Assembly: GCA_031555955.1 (NCBI GenBank)
Contig: JAVBTY010000065.1
Span: 1-64,000 of the forward strand
Reading direction: 5' to 3'
DNA: 64,000 bases
Origin: Azoarcus sp031555955
GTDB lineage: Bacteria; Pseudomonadota; Gammaproteobacteria; Burkholderiales; Rhodocyclaceae
Shown here: one piece after another, positions 1 to 8,661 of the stretch
Numbering within the stretch: position 1 is the stretch's first letter
How the letters are laid out: each line of letters opens with the position of its first letter
Made by a program: the position numbers and the translations under genes
The notes under the pieces: generated by a model
What the model saw: only the letters and a program-made list of their open reading frames with translations
Databases searched by the model: none
What the model was told of the DNA's origin: nothing

Positions 1-1
1 C

Positions 2-1699
2 TTCATCGAGAAGGATTCGTCGATCAACGAGCACATCGAGCAGATGCGCCTGTCCGCGACGAAAAGCCTGCTCGAACGGCGCGACGTGGTGATCGTGGCG
101 ACCGTGTCGTGCATCTACGGTATCGGCGACCCGGTCGACTACCACTCGATGATCCTGCACCTGCGCGAGGGCGAGCGCATCGGCCAGCGCGACCTGATTG
201 CCCGCCTGGTGGCGATGCAGTACAGCCGGGCGGATATCGACTTTCGCCGTGGCACCTTCCGCGTGCGCGGCGATGTGATCGACGTTTTTCCATCGGAAAA
301 CGCCGAACTGGCGGTGCGTATCGAACTGTTCGACGACGAAGTCGAACACCTCACCGCATTCGATCCGTTGACGGGGCATCTGCGGCAAAAACTGGCGCGC
401 TTCACCGTTTACCCTTCCAGCCACTACGTGACGCCACGCGCGACGGTGCTCAAGGCGATCGAGGCGATCAAGGAAGAACTGCGGGAGCGCGTCAATCACT
501 TCCAGCGCGAAGGCAAGCTGGTGGAAGCGCAGCGCATCGAGCAACGCACCCGTTTCGATCTCGAAATGCTCAACGAAATGGGCTTTTGCAAAGGCATCGA
601 AAACTACTCGCGCCACCTGTCGGGGCGTGGTCCGGGCGAGCCGCCGCCGACGCTGATCGACTACCTGCCGGCCGACGCGCTGTTGTTCGTGGACGAGTCG
701 CACGTCACCGTCCCGCAGGTCGGCGGCATGTACAAGGGCGACCGCTCGCGCAAGGAAAATCTGGTCGAATACGGCTTCCGCCTGCCGTCGGCGCTCGACA
801 ACCGGCCGCTGCGCTTCGACGAGTTCGAGCGTCTGATGCCGCAGACAGTCTTCGTTTCGGCGACCCCGGCGGCTTACGAGGAAACGCACCAGGGGCAGGT
901 CGTGGAACAAGTGGTGCGCCCGACCGGGTTGATCGACCCGGAAGTCGAGGTGCGGCCGGCGATCACCCAGGTGGACGATCTGCTGACCGAGGCCCGGCGC
1001 CGTATCGAGGCCGGCGAACGCGTGCTGGTAACGGTGCTGACCAAGCGCATGGCCGAAGACCTCACCGAGTATCTGGCCGACAACGGCATCCGTGTGCGCT
1101 ACCTGCATTCGGACATCGACACGGTGGAGCGGGTCGAGATCATCCGCGATCTGCGCCTGGGGGAATTCAACGTGCTCGTCGGCATCAACCTGCTGCGCGA
1201 AGGGCTGGACATTCCCGAGGTATCGCTGGTGGCGGTGCTGGATGCGGACAAGGAAGGTTTTCTGCGCTCGACCCGCTCGCTGATCCAGACCATCGGCCGC
1301 GCTGCGCGCCACATCCACGGCGCAGCCATTCTCTACGCCGACCGCATCACCGACTCGATGCGCGCCGCGATCGGCGAAACCGAACGGCGGCGGACCAGGC
1401 AGGTCGCCTTCAACCAGGCCAATGGCATCGTGCCGAAGACGGTGACGAAGCGAATCAAGGATATCATCGACGGTGTCTACGCCACCGGCGACGAGCAACG
1501 GGCGCTGGTTGCCGCCGAAGAGCGCGCCAACTACGCCGTCATGGACGAAAAAGCGCTTGCCCGCGCCATCAAAAAGCTGGAAAAGAGCATGCAGGAGCAC
1601 GCGCGCAATCTTGAGTTCGAACAGGCCGCCGCCGCGCGCGACGAACTCTTCCGCCTGCGCGCCCGCGCCTTCGGCGCCGACCAGCATGGCGGCGCATAA
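2..1699 (+). CDS. uvrB: UvrABC system protein B, 5'-truncated by window edge
   Basis: Damage-verifying helicase of nucleotide excision repair, loaded onto DNA by UvrA and recruiting UvrC. About 565 residues of a protein usually near 670 are present, so the N-terminal P-loop and the DNA-clamping hairpin lie outside the window. Visible in order are motif II as DESH (near 692), motif III as SATP (near 857), the second helicase lobe with GINLLREGLDIPE (near 1180) and QTIGRAARH (near 1290), and a C-terminal UVR domain (about 1545-1670) of the type that contacts UvrC. The reading frame is open from base 2. A phosphatase gene follows after 37 bp. Identification is secure; nothing abnormal is seen in the visible part. 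Confidence 0.98.
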   Translation, partial: FIEKDSSINEHIEQMRLSATKSLLERRDVVIVATVSCIYGIGDPVDYHSMILHLREGERIGQRDLIARLVAMQYSRADIDFRRGTFRVRGDVIDVFPSENAELAVRIELFDDEVEHLTAFDPLTGHLRQKLARFTVYPSSHYVTPRATVLKAIEAIKEELRERVNHFQREGKLVEAQRIEQRTRFDLEMLNEMGFCKGIENYSRHLSGRGPGEPPPTLIDYLPADALLFVDESHVTVPQVGGMYKGDRSRKENLVEYGFRLPSALDNRPLRFDEFERLMPQTVFVSATPAAYEETHQGQVVEQVVRPTGLIDPEVEVRPAITQVDDLLTEARRRIEAGERVLVTVLTKRMAEDLTEYLADNGIRVRYLHSDIDTVERVEIIRDLRLGEFNVLVGINLLREGLDIPEVSLVAVLDADKEGFLRSTRSLIQTIGRAARHIHGAAILYADRITDSMRAAIGETERRRTRQVAFNQANGIVPKTVTKRIKDIIDGVYATGDEQRALVAAEERANYAVMDEKALARAIKKLEKSMQEHARNLEFEQAAAARDELFRLRARAFGADQHGGA

Positions 1700-1736
1700 A
1701 ACAAGCGGGCATAACAATATAAACAGGGAAAACACC

Positions 1737-2207
1737 ATGAAACGGATTCTGTTCGTCTGCACCGGCAACATCTGCCGCTCACCCACCGCCGAAGCTGTGG
1801 CGCGGCACTACATCGAAACCTCGGGGCTTGCCGGACACATCGAAGTCGACTCCGCCGGCACGCACGGATCCCACGCTGGCGAAGCCCCCGATCCGCGTGC
1901 GCGCAAAGCCGCCGCCGCGCGCGGCTACGATCTTTCCGCCCTGCGCGCGCGCAGGATCGAACCCGAGGATTACCGCCGTTTCGACCTGCTGCTGGCGATG
2001 GACAACGGCCATCTGGACTGGATGCTCAACGCCTGCCCGGAGGTTTACCGCCCCAAAATCATCCCCCTCATGCACTACGCCCTGCACCGCGACTACGATG
2101 AGGTGCCCGACCCTTACTACGGCGGCCCGGCCAGCTTTGAAGTCGTGCTCGATCTGTGCGAAGACAGCGTCCATGGCCTGATTCAGCAGCTCCGGATGGA
2201 ACCCTGA
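1737..2207 (+). CDS. low-molecular-weight protein-tyrosine phosphatase
   Basis: A 156-residue cytoplasmic phosphatase of the LMW-PTP/arsenate-reductase fold. The CX5R phosphate loop is CTGNICR at residues 8-14 followed by Ser15, and the general-acid aspartate is in DPYYGG near residue 125. Length matches the family (about 155). The start is the ATG in AACACCATGAAACG, with GGGAA 8-12 bases upstream; longer in-frame extensions run into uvrB and look non-coding. In other proteobacteria such enzymes act on phosphotyrosine of polysaccharide kinases or have no known partner. No kinase or capsule gene is adjacent here, so the substrate is unknown. Confidence 0.93.
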   Translation: MKRILFVCTGNICRSPTAEAVARHYIETSGLAGHIEVDSAGTHGSHAGEAPDPRARKAAAARGYDLSALRARRIEPEDYRRFDLLLAMDNGHLDWMLNACPEVYRPKIIPLMHYALHRDYDEVPDPYYGGPASFEVVLDLCEDSVHGLIQQLRMEP

Positions 2208-2374
2208 ACTGTCCGCGTACGCTGGCAGGCAGGGTATGCAGGCAGCACCAGCCTGAAAACCGGGCGGCGCTCCGCGACGGGCGGCGCAGTACAATTCCGG
2301 TCTGTCCATACAGTGCCCGGCCTGAGGCCCTCGAATAAAACGCCGGACAAAATATCCAGGGAAACAGAACGAAA

Positions 2375-3061
2375 ATGCAAAAATACGGAAAACGCATCTT
2401 GAGCGCCGTCGCGGCAATCGCGGCCATGGCCCTGCTCGCCGGCTGCGCCACCGAAACTTCGACAACGAAGGAGGTGCAGCAGGCGCCCAGCGTCAGCAGC
2501 GCCTACAACGGCACGCGCACGCCCATCGCCGTCGGCAGGTTCGACAACCGTTCGAGCTACCTGCGGGGCATCTTCTCCGACGGTGTGGACCGCCTTGGCG
2601 GACAGGCCAAGACCATCCTCATCACCCATCTGCAGCAGAGCAACCGCTTCAGCGTGCTGGATCGCGACAACATGGACGAGATCCGGCAGGAGGCGTCGAT
2701 CAGGGGGCAGGCGCAGCGGCTCAAGGGGGCGGATTACGTCATCACGGGCGATGTCACCGAGTTCGGGCGCAAGGAGGTCGGCGACCATCAGCTGTTCGGC
2801 ATTCTGGGGCGTGGGAAAACCCAGGTTGCCTACGCCAAGGTGAACCTGAACATCGTTAACATCGCGACTTCGGAAGTGGTTTTCTCCAGCGCGGGCGCGG
2901 GCGAATACGCCCTCTCGAACCGCGAAATCATCGGCTTTGGCGGAACGGCCAGTTACGACTCAACGCTCAACGGCAAGGTGCTTGACCTGGCCGTGCGCGA
3001 GGCGGTCACGAAACTGGTGAATGCGGTCGACAGCGGTGCCTGGAAGCCGGAAGCCCGATAA
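2375..3061 (+). CDS. CsgG/LpoB-family outer-membrane lipoprotein
   Basis: A 228-residue lipoprotein. The signal peptide ends in a lipobox LAGC with the lipidated cysteine at residue 24. The mature part has the CsgG-type nucleotide-fold-like domain: an early IAVGRFDN strand, LITHLQQSNRFSVLDRDN, and ADYVITGDVTEFG. CsgG itself forms the curli secretion pore, but no csgA, csgE or csgF gene is nearby. Instead it is the first of three consecutive lipoprotein genes (with DUF4810 and DUF799 members), a recurrent set in betaproteobacteria and Neisseria whose role is not settled. It is closer in size to LpoB-like regulators than to the pore protein. Family membership is clear, function is not. Confidence 0.85.
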   Translation: MQKYGKRILSAVAAIAAMALLAGCATETSTTKEVQQAPSVSSAYNGTRTPIAVGRFDNRSSYLRGIFSDGVDRLGGQAKTILITHLQQSNRFSVLDRDNMDEIRQEASIRGQAQRLKGADYVITGDVTEFGRKEVGDHQLFGILGRGKTQVAYAKVNLNIVNIATSEVVFSSAGAGEYALSNREIIGFGGTASYDSTLNGKVLDLAVREAVTKLVNAVDSGAWKPEAR

Positions 3062-3069
3062 ATATCACC

Positions 3070-3435
3070 ATGAAAAGGCGCTTCATTACGCGGTTTCTGA
3101 TGGCCGTGCTGGCGCCCGGGTGCCTGCTGTCCGGCTGCGCGGGGCAGAAATCGCTGTACCAGTGGGGCAGTTACCAGCCACAGGTGTACAGCTATTTCAA
3201 AGGGGAAGCGGGCGAGGCGCAGATCGAGGCCCTTGAACGTGATCTGGAAAAGATCAAGGCCACGGGCAGTGCCGTTCCGCCCGGCTATCACGCGCAACTG
3301 GGGCTGCTCTACCTGAACGCGGGCAAGGGCGACCAGATGGTGCAGCAGTTCCAGACAGAAAAAGCGCTCTTCCCGGAATCCGCGCCCTACATGGATTTTC
3401 TGCTCAGGACGCCCGCCAGGGCGGAAAAACCATGA
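3070..3435 (+). CDS. DUF4810-family lipoprotein
   Basis: A 121-residue lipoprotein with signal peptide and lipobox LSGC (Cys23). The mature sequence has the DUF4810 look: LYQWGSYQPQVYSYFK early, then a helical stretch with PPGYHAQLGLLYLNAGK that resembles one TPR-like hairpin. It begins 8 bp after the CsgG-family gene and its stop overlaps the start of the following lipoprotein gene by 4 bp, so the three are probably co-transcribed and translationally coupled. A joint outer-membrane complex is plausible but inferred from gene order only. Confidence 0.8.
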   Translation: MKRRFITRFLMAVLAPGCLLSGCAGQKSLYQWGSYQPQVYSYFKGEAGEAQIEALERDLEKIKATGSAVPPGYHAQLGLLYLNAGKGDQMVQQFQTEKALFPESAPYMDFLLRTPARAEKP

Positions 3436-4091
3436 TGAAGCGCTTGCCCGCCATGCTGATGGCGCTCACCGCCGCAGCGCTCTTTTCAGGATGCGCCGCG
3501 CCGAAACGGATCGATTATTCCGCTTTCAGGGAAAGCAGGCCGCGCTCCATTCTCGTTCTGCCGCCGCTGAACGAATCGCTCGACGTCAAGGCCACTTACG
3601 GCTTTCTGTCACAGGTCACCTACCCGCTTGCCGAGGCCGGATACTACGTATTCCCGGTAGCGCTGGTGGATGAAACCTTCCGGCAGAACGGGCTCACCAG
3701 CGCGGGGGACATCCACCAGCTTCCCGCGGCGAAACTGCGCGAAATTTTCGGCGCGGACGCCGCCCTGTACATCGCCATCAAGGATTACGGCACGCGCTAC
3801 ATGCTGGTGAGCAGCGCCGCCGTCGCCAGCGCCCAGGCCACCCTGGTCGACCTGAGAAGCGGCGCAACGCTGTGGACGGGCCGCGCGGGCGCATCCAGCG
3901 AAGAGGGCAACAGCGGTGGCGGCAGCATCCTCGCTCAACTGGTGGCCGCAGCCATCATGCAGATCGTGCGCAGCGCGCAGGAAGACGCCGCCTTCCCCAT
4001 CGCGGGCATCGCCAGCCAGCGCCTGCTCTCGGCAGGGCAGCCCGCGGGCCTCCTCTACGGGCCGCGCTCGCCCAGATACGGTTCTGACTGA
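3432..4091 (+). CDS. DUF799 (GNA1162-like) lipoprotein
   Basis: A 219-residue lipoprotein, third of the triplet. The signal peptide ends in FSGC (Cys21). The mature part carries the DUF799 pattern: RPRSILVLPPLNES near the N-terminus, YYVFPVALVDETFRQNG, and DAALYIAIKDYG. Meningococcal GNA1162, a member of this family, is a surface lipoprotein with a fold related to TolB-like transport proteins. The start ATG overlaps the previous stop (ATGATG context). The last 30 residues are Gly/Pro/Arg-rich and probably disordered. No terminator is obvious in the 136 bp that follow. Confidence 0.82.
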   Translation: MMKRLPAMLMALTAAALFSGCAAPKRIDYSAFRESRPRSILVLPPLNESLDVKATYGFLSQVTYPLAEAGYYVFPVALVDETFRQNGLTSAGDIHQLPAAKLREIFGADAALYIAIKDYGTRYMLVSSAAVASAQATLVDLRSGATLWTGRAGASSEEGNSGGGSILAQLVAAAIMQIVRSAQEDAAFPIAGIASQRLLSAGQPAGLLYGPRSPRYGSD

Positions 4092-4227
4092 AGCGGCAGG
4101 CCGCCTTCTGGCGCGGGTTCCCATATCGCCGGACCGCAACCCTGCGCGGCTTCCGCCATCAGCCCCGGTTTGGCGGCACGGCCGACACGCTCTAGACTAG
4201 ACGGCCTGAAAATTCCGGCGCGGCGCT

Positions 4228-5448
4228 ATGCCCATAATGGAAAAACTGAACATTTTCGCGCTGCTGCCCAACGCGGCGGACGCCACGGTTCTCGCGCTCG
4301 CCATGGGGGCGCTGCTGGCGCTGCTGGCGGGCGAGCTGTTCTGGCGCGTGCTGCGGCTGCCGCGCATTACCGGCTATACCGTGGGCGGCATGCTGGCTGG
4401 CCCCGGCTTTCTGGGCTGGATCAAACCGGAACTCACCCCCGCGCTGGGCACGCTGGTCGAGCTGGCGCTGGCGCTGCTGCTGTTCGAACTGGGCTCCCGC
4501 GTGCATGTGGGCTGGCTGCGCGCGAACAGGATGCTGCTCGCGTGCACACTGCTCGAAAGCACGGCGACGCTGGCCGTGTGCACGCTGGTGATGCTCGCGT
4601 TCGGTTTCACCCTGCCCTACGCGCTGCTGACCGGCGCGTTCGCCGTCGGCACCTCGCCCGCCATTGTTATGCGCATCGCGGCGGAAAGCCGCGCCCAGGG
4701 GCAGGTCACCGAGCGCATGCTGGCGCTCACGGCGGCCAATACGGTGCTTTCGGTCATCATGGTCAAGATCATCACGGGGCTGCTGCCGCAGGCGCAGGGC
4801 GGCGACTGGCTCACCGCCATTGGCCGGGCAGCCTGGCTGCTGGCGGGCTCACTCGCCGCCGGGGCGCTGATGGCGTGGGCGTTCGGGCGGCTGCGCCGCC
4901 TGTACCAGCCGCCCGACGAACACGGCGCGGCGCTGATGATTGCGCTGCTGCTCGTGTTTTTCGCCCTGCTGCACGTCGCCGGGCTGCCGCCGCTGCTGGC
5001 GCCGCTGCTGGCGGGCGTGGTGCTGCGCAACGCGAATCCGCGCCCACTGATGCTGCCACGCCATTTCGGCAACGCAGGCGGCCTGCTCGTGATCCTGCTG
5101 TTCATTCTCAGCGGCGCGTCGATCGAGTGGAACGAGTTTTTCGCGGGCGGGCTGGCGGCGCTGGCGCTGATCGCGGCGCGCGGCGCAACCAAACTGGCGG
5201 CGGTGCTGGCGACCGCGCCGCGCTCGGGCATCGGGCCGCGCCAGGCGCTGGCGCTGGGGCTTACGCTCACACCGTTTTCAGCCACCGCGATCGTGCTGGC
5301 GAGCTACCTTGAACTGGGCGATCCGTTGCTGGCCGGGCCGGTGCTCGCGGTTGTGGTGAGCGCGGTCGTCATCTCGGAGCTGCTCTGCCCGGTGCTGGTG
5401 CTGTTCGCGCTGCGCCGCAGCCATGAAACCCGCGAGGATGTCCGATGA
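4228..5448 (+). CDS. Kef-type cation:proton antiporter (CPA2), without RCK domain
   Basis: A 406-residue integral membrane protein with about twelve hydrophobic segments. The early GYTVGGMLAGPGFLGW segment is the CPA2/Kef signature of K+ or Na+/H+ exchangers. It ends soon after the last membrane segment, so the NAD-binding RCK/KTN domain of full KefB/KefC proteins is absent. Two ATGs (4228 and 4237) are possible starts. The stop overlaps the start of the following YbdK-like gene (ATGA at 5445), so both are probably made together. In Escherichia coli, KefB/KefC gating depends on glutathione, which makes the neighbouring gamma-glutamyl-type enzymes notable. The transported ion cannot be read from the sequence. 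Confidence 0.85.
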   Translation: MPIMEKLNIFALLPNAADATVLALAMGALLALLAGELFWRVLRLPRITGYTVGGMLAGPGFLGWIKPELTPALGTLVELALALLLFELGSRVHVGWLRANRMLLACTLLESTATLAVCTLVMLAFGFTLPYALLTGAFAVGTSPAIVMRIAAESRAQGQVTERMLALTAANTVLSVIMVKIITGLLPQAQGGDWLTAIGRAAWLLAGSLAAGALMAWAFGRLRRLYQPPDEHGAALMIALLLVFFALLHVAGLPPLLAPLLAGVVLRNANPRPLMLPRHFGNAGGLLVILLFILSGASIEWNEFFAGGLAALALIAARGATKLAAVLATAPRSGIGPRQALALGLTLTPFSATAIVLASYLELGDPLLAGPVLAVVVSAVVISELLCPVLVLFALRRSHETREDVR

Positions 5449-6560
5449 GCCTGCCCGATTTCGCCGCCTCGCGCGCCCTGACTTTCGGCGTTGAGCTGGA
5501 ACTGCAGATCGTCAACCGCAACGATTACGATCTGGTGGCCTGCGCCGCCGACCTGCTGCGCCTGCTCGACGGCCAGCCCCTGCCCGGCGAGGTCAAGCCC
5601 GAGATCACCGCGAGCATGATCGAGATTTCCACCGGCATCTGCGGCAACTACGCCGAGGCGCTGGCGCAGCTGGAGCAGATCCGCGATGCGCTCACCGCTG
5701 CTGGCGACCGGCTCAACGTCGGCATCTGCGGCGGCGGCACGCATCCGTTCCAGCACTGGGGCGAGCGGCGGATTTTCGATGCGCCGCGCTTCCACCACCT
5801 TTCCGAGCTTTACGGCTACCTCGCCAAGCAGTTCACCATTTTCGGCCAGCATGTGCACATTGGCTGCCCCGCGCCGGACGAGGCGCTGTACCTGCTGCAC
5901 TGCCTGTCGCGCTACATCCCGCATTTCATCGCGCTCGCGGGCGCATCGCCCTTCGTGCAGGGGCTGGATACGGGCTTCCACTCCGCGCGGCTGAATTCGG
6001 TGTTCGCCTTTCCGCTCAGCGGCCGCGCGCCGCTGGTGCAGAACTGGGGGGAATTCGGCCACTTTTTCACCAAGATGGTGGATACCGGCGTGGTCGAAAG
6101 CATGAAGGATTTTTACTGGGACATCCGCCCCAAGCCCGAATACGGCACCATCGAGGTGCGCGTGATGGATACGCCGCTTTCCGTGCGGCGCGCGGCGCAG
6201 ATCGCGGCCTACATCCAGACGCTCGCGCGCTGGATCATGATCGAGCGCCCGTGGCGGCCGGAGGAAGACGATTACCTCGTCTACAACTTCAACCGTTTCC
6301 AGGCCTGCCGCTTCGGCCCCGAAGGCAACATGGTCGACCCGCGCAGCCACGAGCATCTGCGCATCGGCGACGACATCCTCGCCACGCTGGCGCGGCTCGA
6401 ACAGCATGCGGTGGAACTGCGCGCCGATGAAGCGCTGCGGGATCTGCGCGACACCGTCCTGCAGGGCGGAGACGATACCGCCTGGCTGCGCGAACGCTTC
6501 GAAACCGAGCGCCTGCTGCCCGAAGTCGTGCGCCAGCAGTGCGAGCGCTGGAGACGCTAG
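5445..6560 (+). CDS. YbdK-type carboxylate-amine ligase (GCS2 family)
   Basis: A 371-residue ATP-grasp-like ligase of the glutamate-cysteine ligase 2 family, the length of E. coli YbdK (372). The FGVELELQIV opening motif, GGGTHPFQHW and GQHVHIGCPAPDEA blocks are all visible. YbdK has weak glutamate-cysteine ligase activity and its physiological substrate is unsettled, so a generic carboxylate-amine ligase call is safer than gshA. It is translationally coupled to the Kef-type antiporter upstream and only 7 bp from the amidotransferase downstream. Other proteobacteria often place this family next to class I amidotransferases. Confidence 0.88.
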   Translation: MSLPDFAASRALTFGVELELQIVNRNDYDLVACAADLLRLLDGQPLPGEVKPEITASMIEISTGICGNYAEALAQLEQIRDALTAAGDRLNVGICGGGTHPFQHWGERRIFDAPRFHHLSELYGYLAKQFTIFGQHVHIGCPAPDEALYLLHCLSRYIPHFIALAGASPFVQGLDTGFHSARLNSVFAFPLSGRAPLVQNWGEFGHFFTKMVDTGVVESMKDFYWDIRPKPEYGTIEVRVMDTPLSVRRAAQIAAYIQTLARWIMIERPWRPEEDDYLVYNFNRFQACRFGPEGNMVDPRSHEHLRIGDDILATLARLEQHAVELRADEALRDLRDTVLQGGDDTAWLRERFETERLLPEVVRQQCERWRR

Positions 6561-6567
6561 GCGCGGC

Positions 6568-7350
6568 ATGGACAGAAGCCCGCCGCTGCGGATCGGCGTT
6601 TCGGCGCGGCTGATGCACACCCCGCCCGCCGAACTCGGATTCCCCAACAAGGTGCTGCAATACCTGGAACAGTCCGTCGCGCACTGGATCATGGCGCACG
6701 GCGCGCTGGCCCTGATGGTTCCCACGCTCTACAAGTCCTCGGACATCGAACGCCGCAGCCTTTCGGTGCGCGACTACGTGGAGGCGCTGGATGGCCTCCT
6801 GCTGCAGGGCGGCTCCGACGTCAGCCCCGAAAGCTACGGCGAAACGCCGCTGCACCCCGACTGGGCTGGCGACCGCGTGCGCGATCTGTACGAAATCGAA
6901 CTGATGTGGGAATTCATCATCCGCGGCAAGCCCGTGCTGGGCATCTGCCGCGGCGCGCAGCTCATTAACGTCGCGCTCGGCGGCACGCTGGTCCAGGATA
7001 TTCCCAGCCTGCATCCGGACCCGATCGCCCACCGCAACCAGGCGCTGTACGACAGACTGCATCACCCCGTGATTTTCACCCCCGGCTCGCGCCTGGCGAA
7101 GCTTTACGAAGGGCAGGATGCGCCGCTCATCAGCAGCATCCACCACCAGGCCGCGCTGCGGCTGGGCAACGATCTCGACATCGAGGCGCGGGCGCCGGAC
7201 GGCATCATCGAGGCCATCCGCTGGCGCGGCAGCAGCTACCTCGCCGGCTTCCAGTGGCACCCGGAATTCCACACCGCCGGCAGCGCGGCGCTCGACAGCG
7301 GCCCGATCATCCAGGAATTTCTCGACGCCGCCGCACAGGCGCGGGGGTAG
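6568..7350 (+). CDS. gamma-glutamyl-gamma-aminobutyrate hydrolase-like class I amidotransferase (peptidase C26, PuuD family)
   Basis: A 260-residue class I glutamine-amidotransferase-fold hydrolase. The nucleophile elbow is GICRGAQ with Cys127, and the catalytic His231/Glu233 sit in FQWHPEF. The oxyanion region LLLQGGSDVSPESYG is at residues 77-91. PuuD removes glutamate from gamma-glutamyl-GABA in putrescine breakdown, but no other puu gene is present, so the natural gamma-glutamyl substrate is unknown. The start is the ATG 7 bp after the YbdK-like gene; the frame is open further upstream but only as a shadow of that gene. The pair may make and break the same gamma-glutamyl amide, which is inference. 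Confidence 0.85.
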   Translation: MDRSPPLRIGVSARLMHTPPAELGFPNKVLQYLEQSVAHWIMAHGALALMVPTLYKSSDIERRSLSVRDYVEALDGLLLQGGSDVSPESYGETPLHPDWAGDRVRDLYEIELMWEFIIRGKPVLGICRGAQLINVALGGTLVQDIPSLHPDPIAHRNQALYDRLHHPVIFTPGSRLAKLYEGQDAPLISSIHHQAALRLGNDLDIEARAPDGIIEAIRWRGSSYLAGFQWHPEFHTAGSAALDSGPIIQEFLDAAAQARG

Positions 7351-7510
7351 CCGGAATACCCGCTTGCGGCATCAGGCATCCCGCCACAGCCGGGCGTGGT
7401 TTTCAGGGCGCCCCGGCATCCGCCGCAGCCTTGCACTATCGCTCCAGCGCAAGTCTTTCCCGCGCATCACGCCATATCCACAGCGGCACGACTGGCGCCC
7501 TTACGCACCC

Positions 7511-8419
7511 TTACAGCTTTTCGAAAACCCGGCTGGCGAGAGGCCGGAGAGCATCGACATCAGCCGCGGTGGCGGCCCGCCCGCCCGTGGGGCCGAAAAC
7601 CACCATCGCCTGTGTGCCATTTTTGAGGAAATAAATGGTCAGCGCCTTGTTGCCCGGCGCCGGGCAGGCATATGCGGCATAAGCCTCAGCGCCAAACTCG
7701 GGCAGCATGGCCACCTTGCAGCCCTCCCTGGCCGATTCCAGCATATTGGCCATGACACGCGGGGTAACGCCGCTGGTCGTCATCACGCCAAGGCTGCCCG
7801 AACCAGGCTGCACCGCGGCAAGGCAATGGTTGGGCCCGACCCGCTGGATGCTCTGCCTGCCGGAGCCAAGCAGCTTGTCCACATCCTGACTGGCCAGCCA
7901 TTCGCACTGGCCGAAAGACTGCTGCGCTGCACCCTTGTTGCCCATGGCCAGGCGGCCTACGCGCTCGATGGCGGCGGGCACGCTCCCTTCCACCTCCGGA
8001 CCCGCCGGGTAGTAACTCACCGAAAGCAGGGTATCCCTGTCCAGCGCAATCAGCCCGGCCTCCGCACGCTCACTGCCTTTGGGAGTCATGCCCAGCAATG
8101 CTTTCTGGCCCAGTTTCGGCGTGGCCGCTCCGTGTGCAAGGCGGCTGAAAGTGGTTTGCCGGTAACTGTCGAACAGCACGCCCGCTTCCGCCGCCGTAGG
8201 ACGCTTCTGGACCTGGAGCACGAAAGTCGCCCCATCCGCGAGATTCCACGCGCACATCCCGGAAGGGTCCGCGCTCAGCAGGCGCGCGCCGCTTTTCCCG
8301 AACGCCGATTCAACTTCCGCGGTCGCGGCCAGCGGGCAGGTCTGCTCCGCCCGGACCGGTGCGGCAGACAGGGAAACAGCCAGAGCAAGCAGGCCGGGAA
8401 GGACGCCTTTTTTCATCAT
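7511..8419 (-). CDS. exported protein of unknown function
   Basis: A 302-residue protein with a clear Sec signal peptide (basic start, hydrophobic core, ARA-like cleavage near residue 24). I do not recognise a family. The mature part reads as two similar alpha/beta halves: near the middle CxWxxS-type motifs recur (MCAWNLADG and QCEWLASQD), each followed by a short strand-rich segment, hinting at an internal duplication. The start MMKK matches two adjacent ATGs at 8419 and 8416; longer extensions toward 8530 are not protein-like. It is convergent with the amidotransferase gene and divergent from the NAD(P)HX-repair gene. A periplasmic location is predicted; function cannot be inferred. Confidence 0.75.
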   Translation of the reverse strand: MMKKGVLPGLLALAVSLSAAPVRAEQTCPLAATAEVESAFGKSGARLLSADPSGMCAWNLADGATFVLQVQKRPTAAEAGVLFDSYRQTTFSRLAHGAATPKLGQKALLGMTPKGSERAEAGLIALDRDTLLSVSYYPAGPEVEGSVPAAIERVGRLAMGNKGAAQQSFGQCEWLASQDVDKLLGSGRQSIQRVGPNHCLAAVQPGSGSLGVMTTSGVTPRVMANMLESAREGCKVAMLPEFGAEAYAAYACPAPGNKALTIYFLKNGTQAMVVFGPTGGRAATAADVDALRPLASRVFEKL

Positions 8420-8661
8420 GATAGAAGCCTTGTTTGCCAAAGGGCGTAACCTTACTCCACGGGCACATCCCCGCACAGTGGCGGACTCCGTCCCCGGCCT
8501 TGAACGCATGGGCGCCGACTCCGCCGCCATCCGTAGCCGCCCGGCCTTTTACGCACGGGATTTTTGCGCACGGACCTTGACGCCAGGGGCAGGCATGCCG
8601 CGCTGCACAACCCCGCGCAAGCCCGTAAAATCGGGCCTTCCGCCTCATCCGGACCCTCGCC

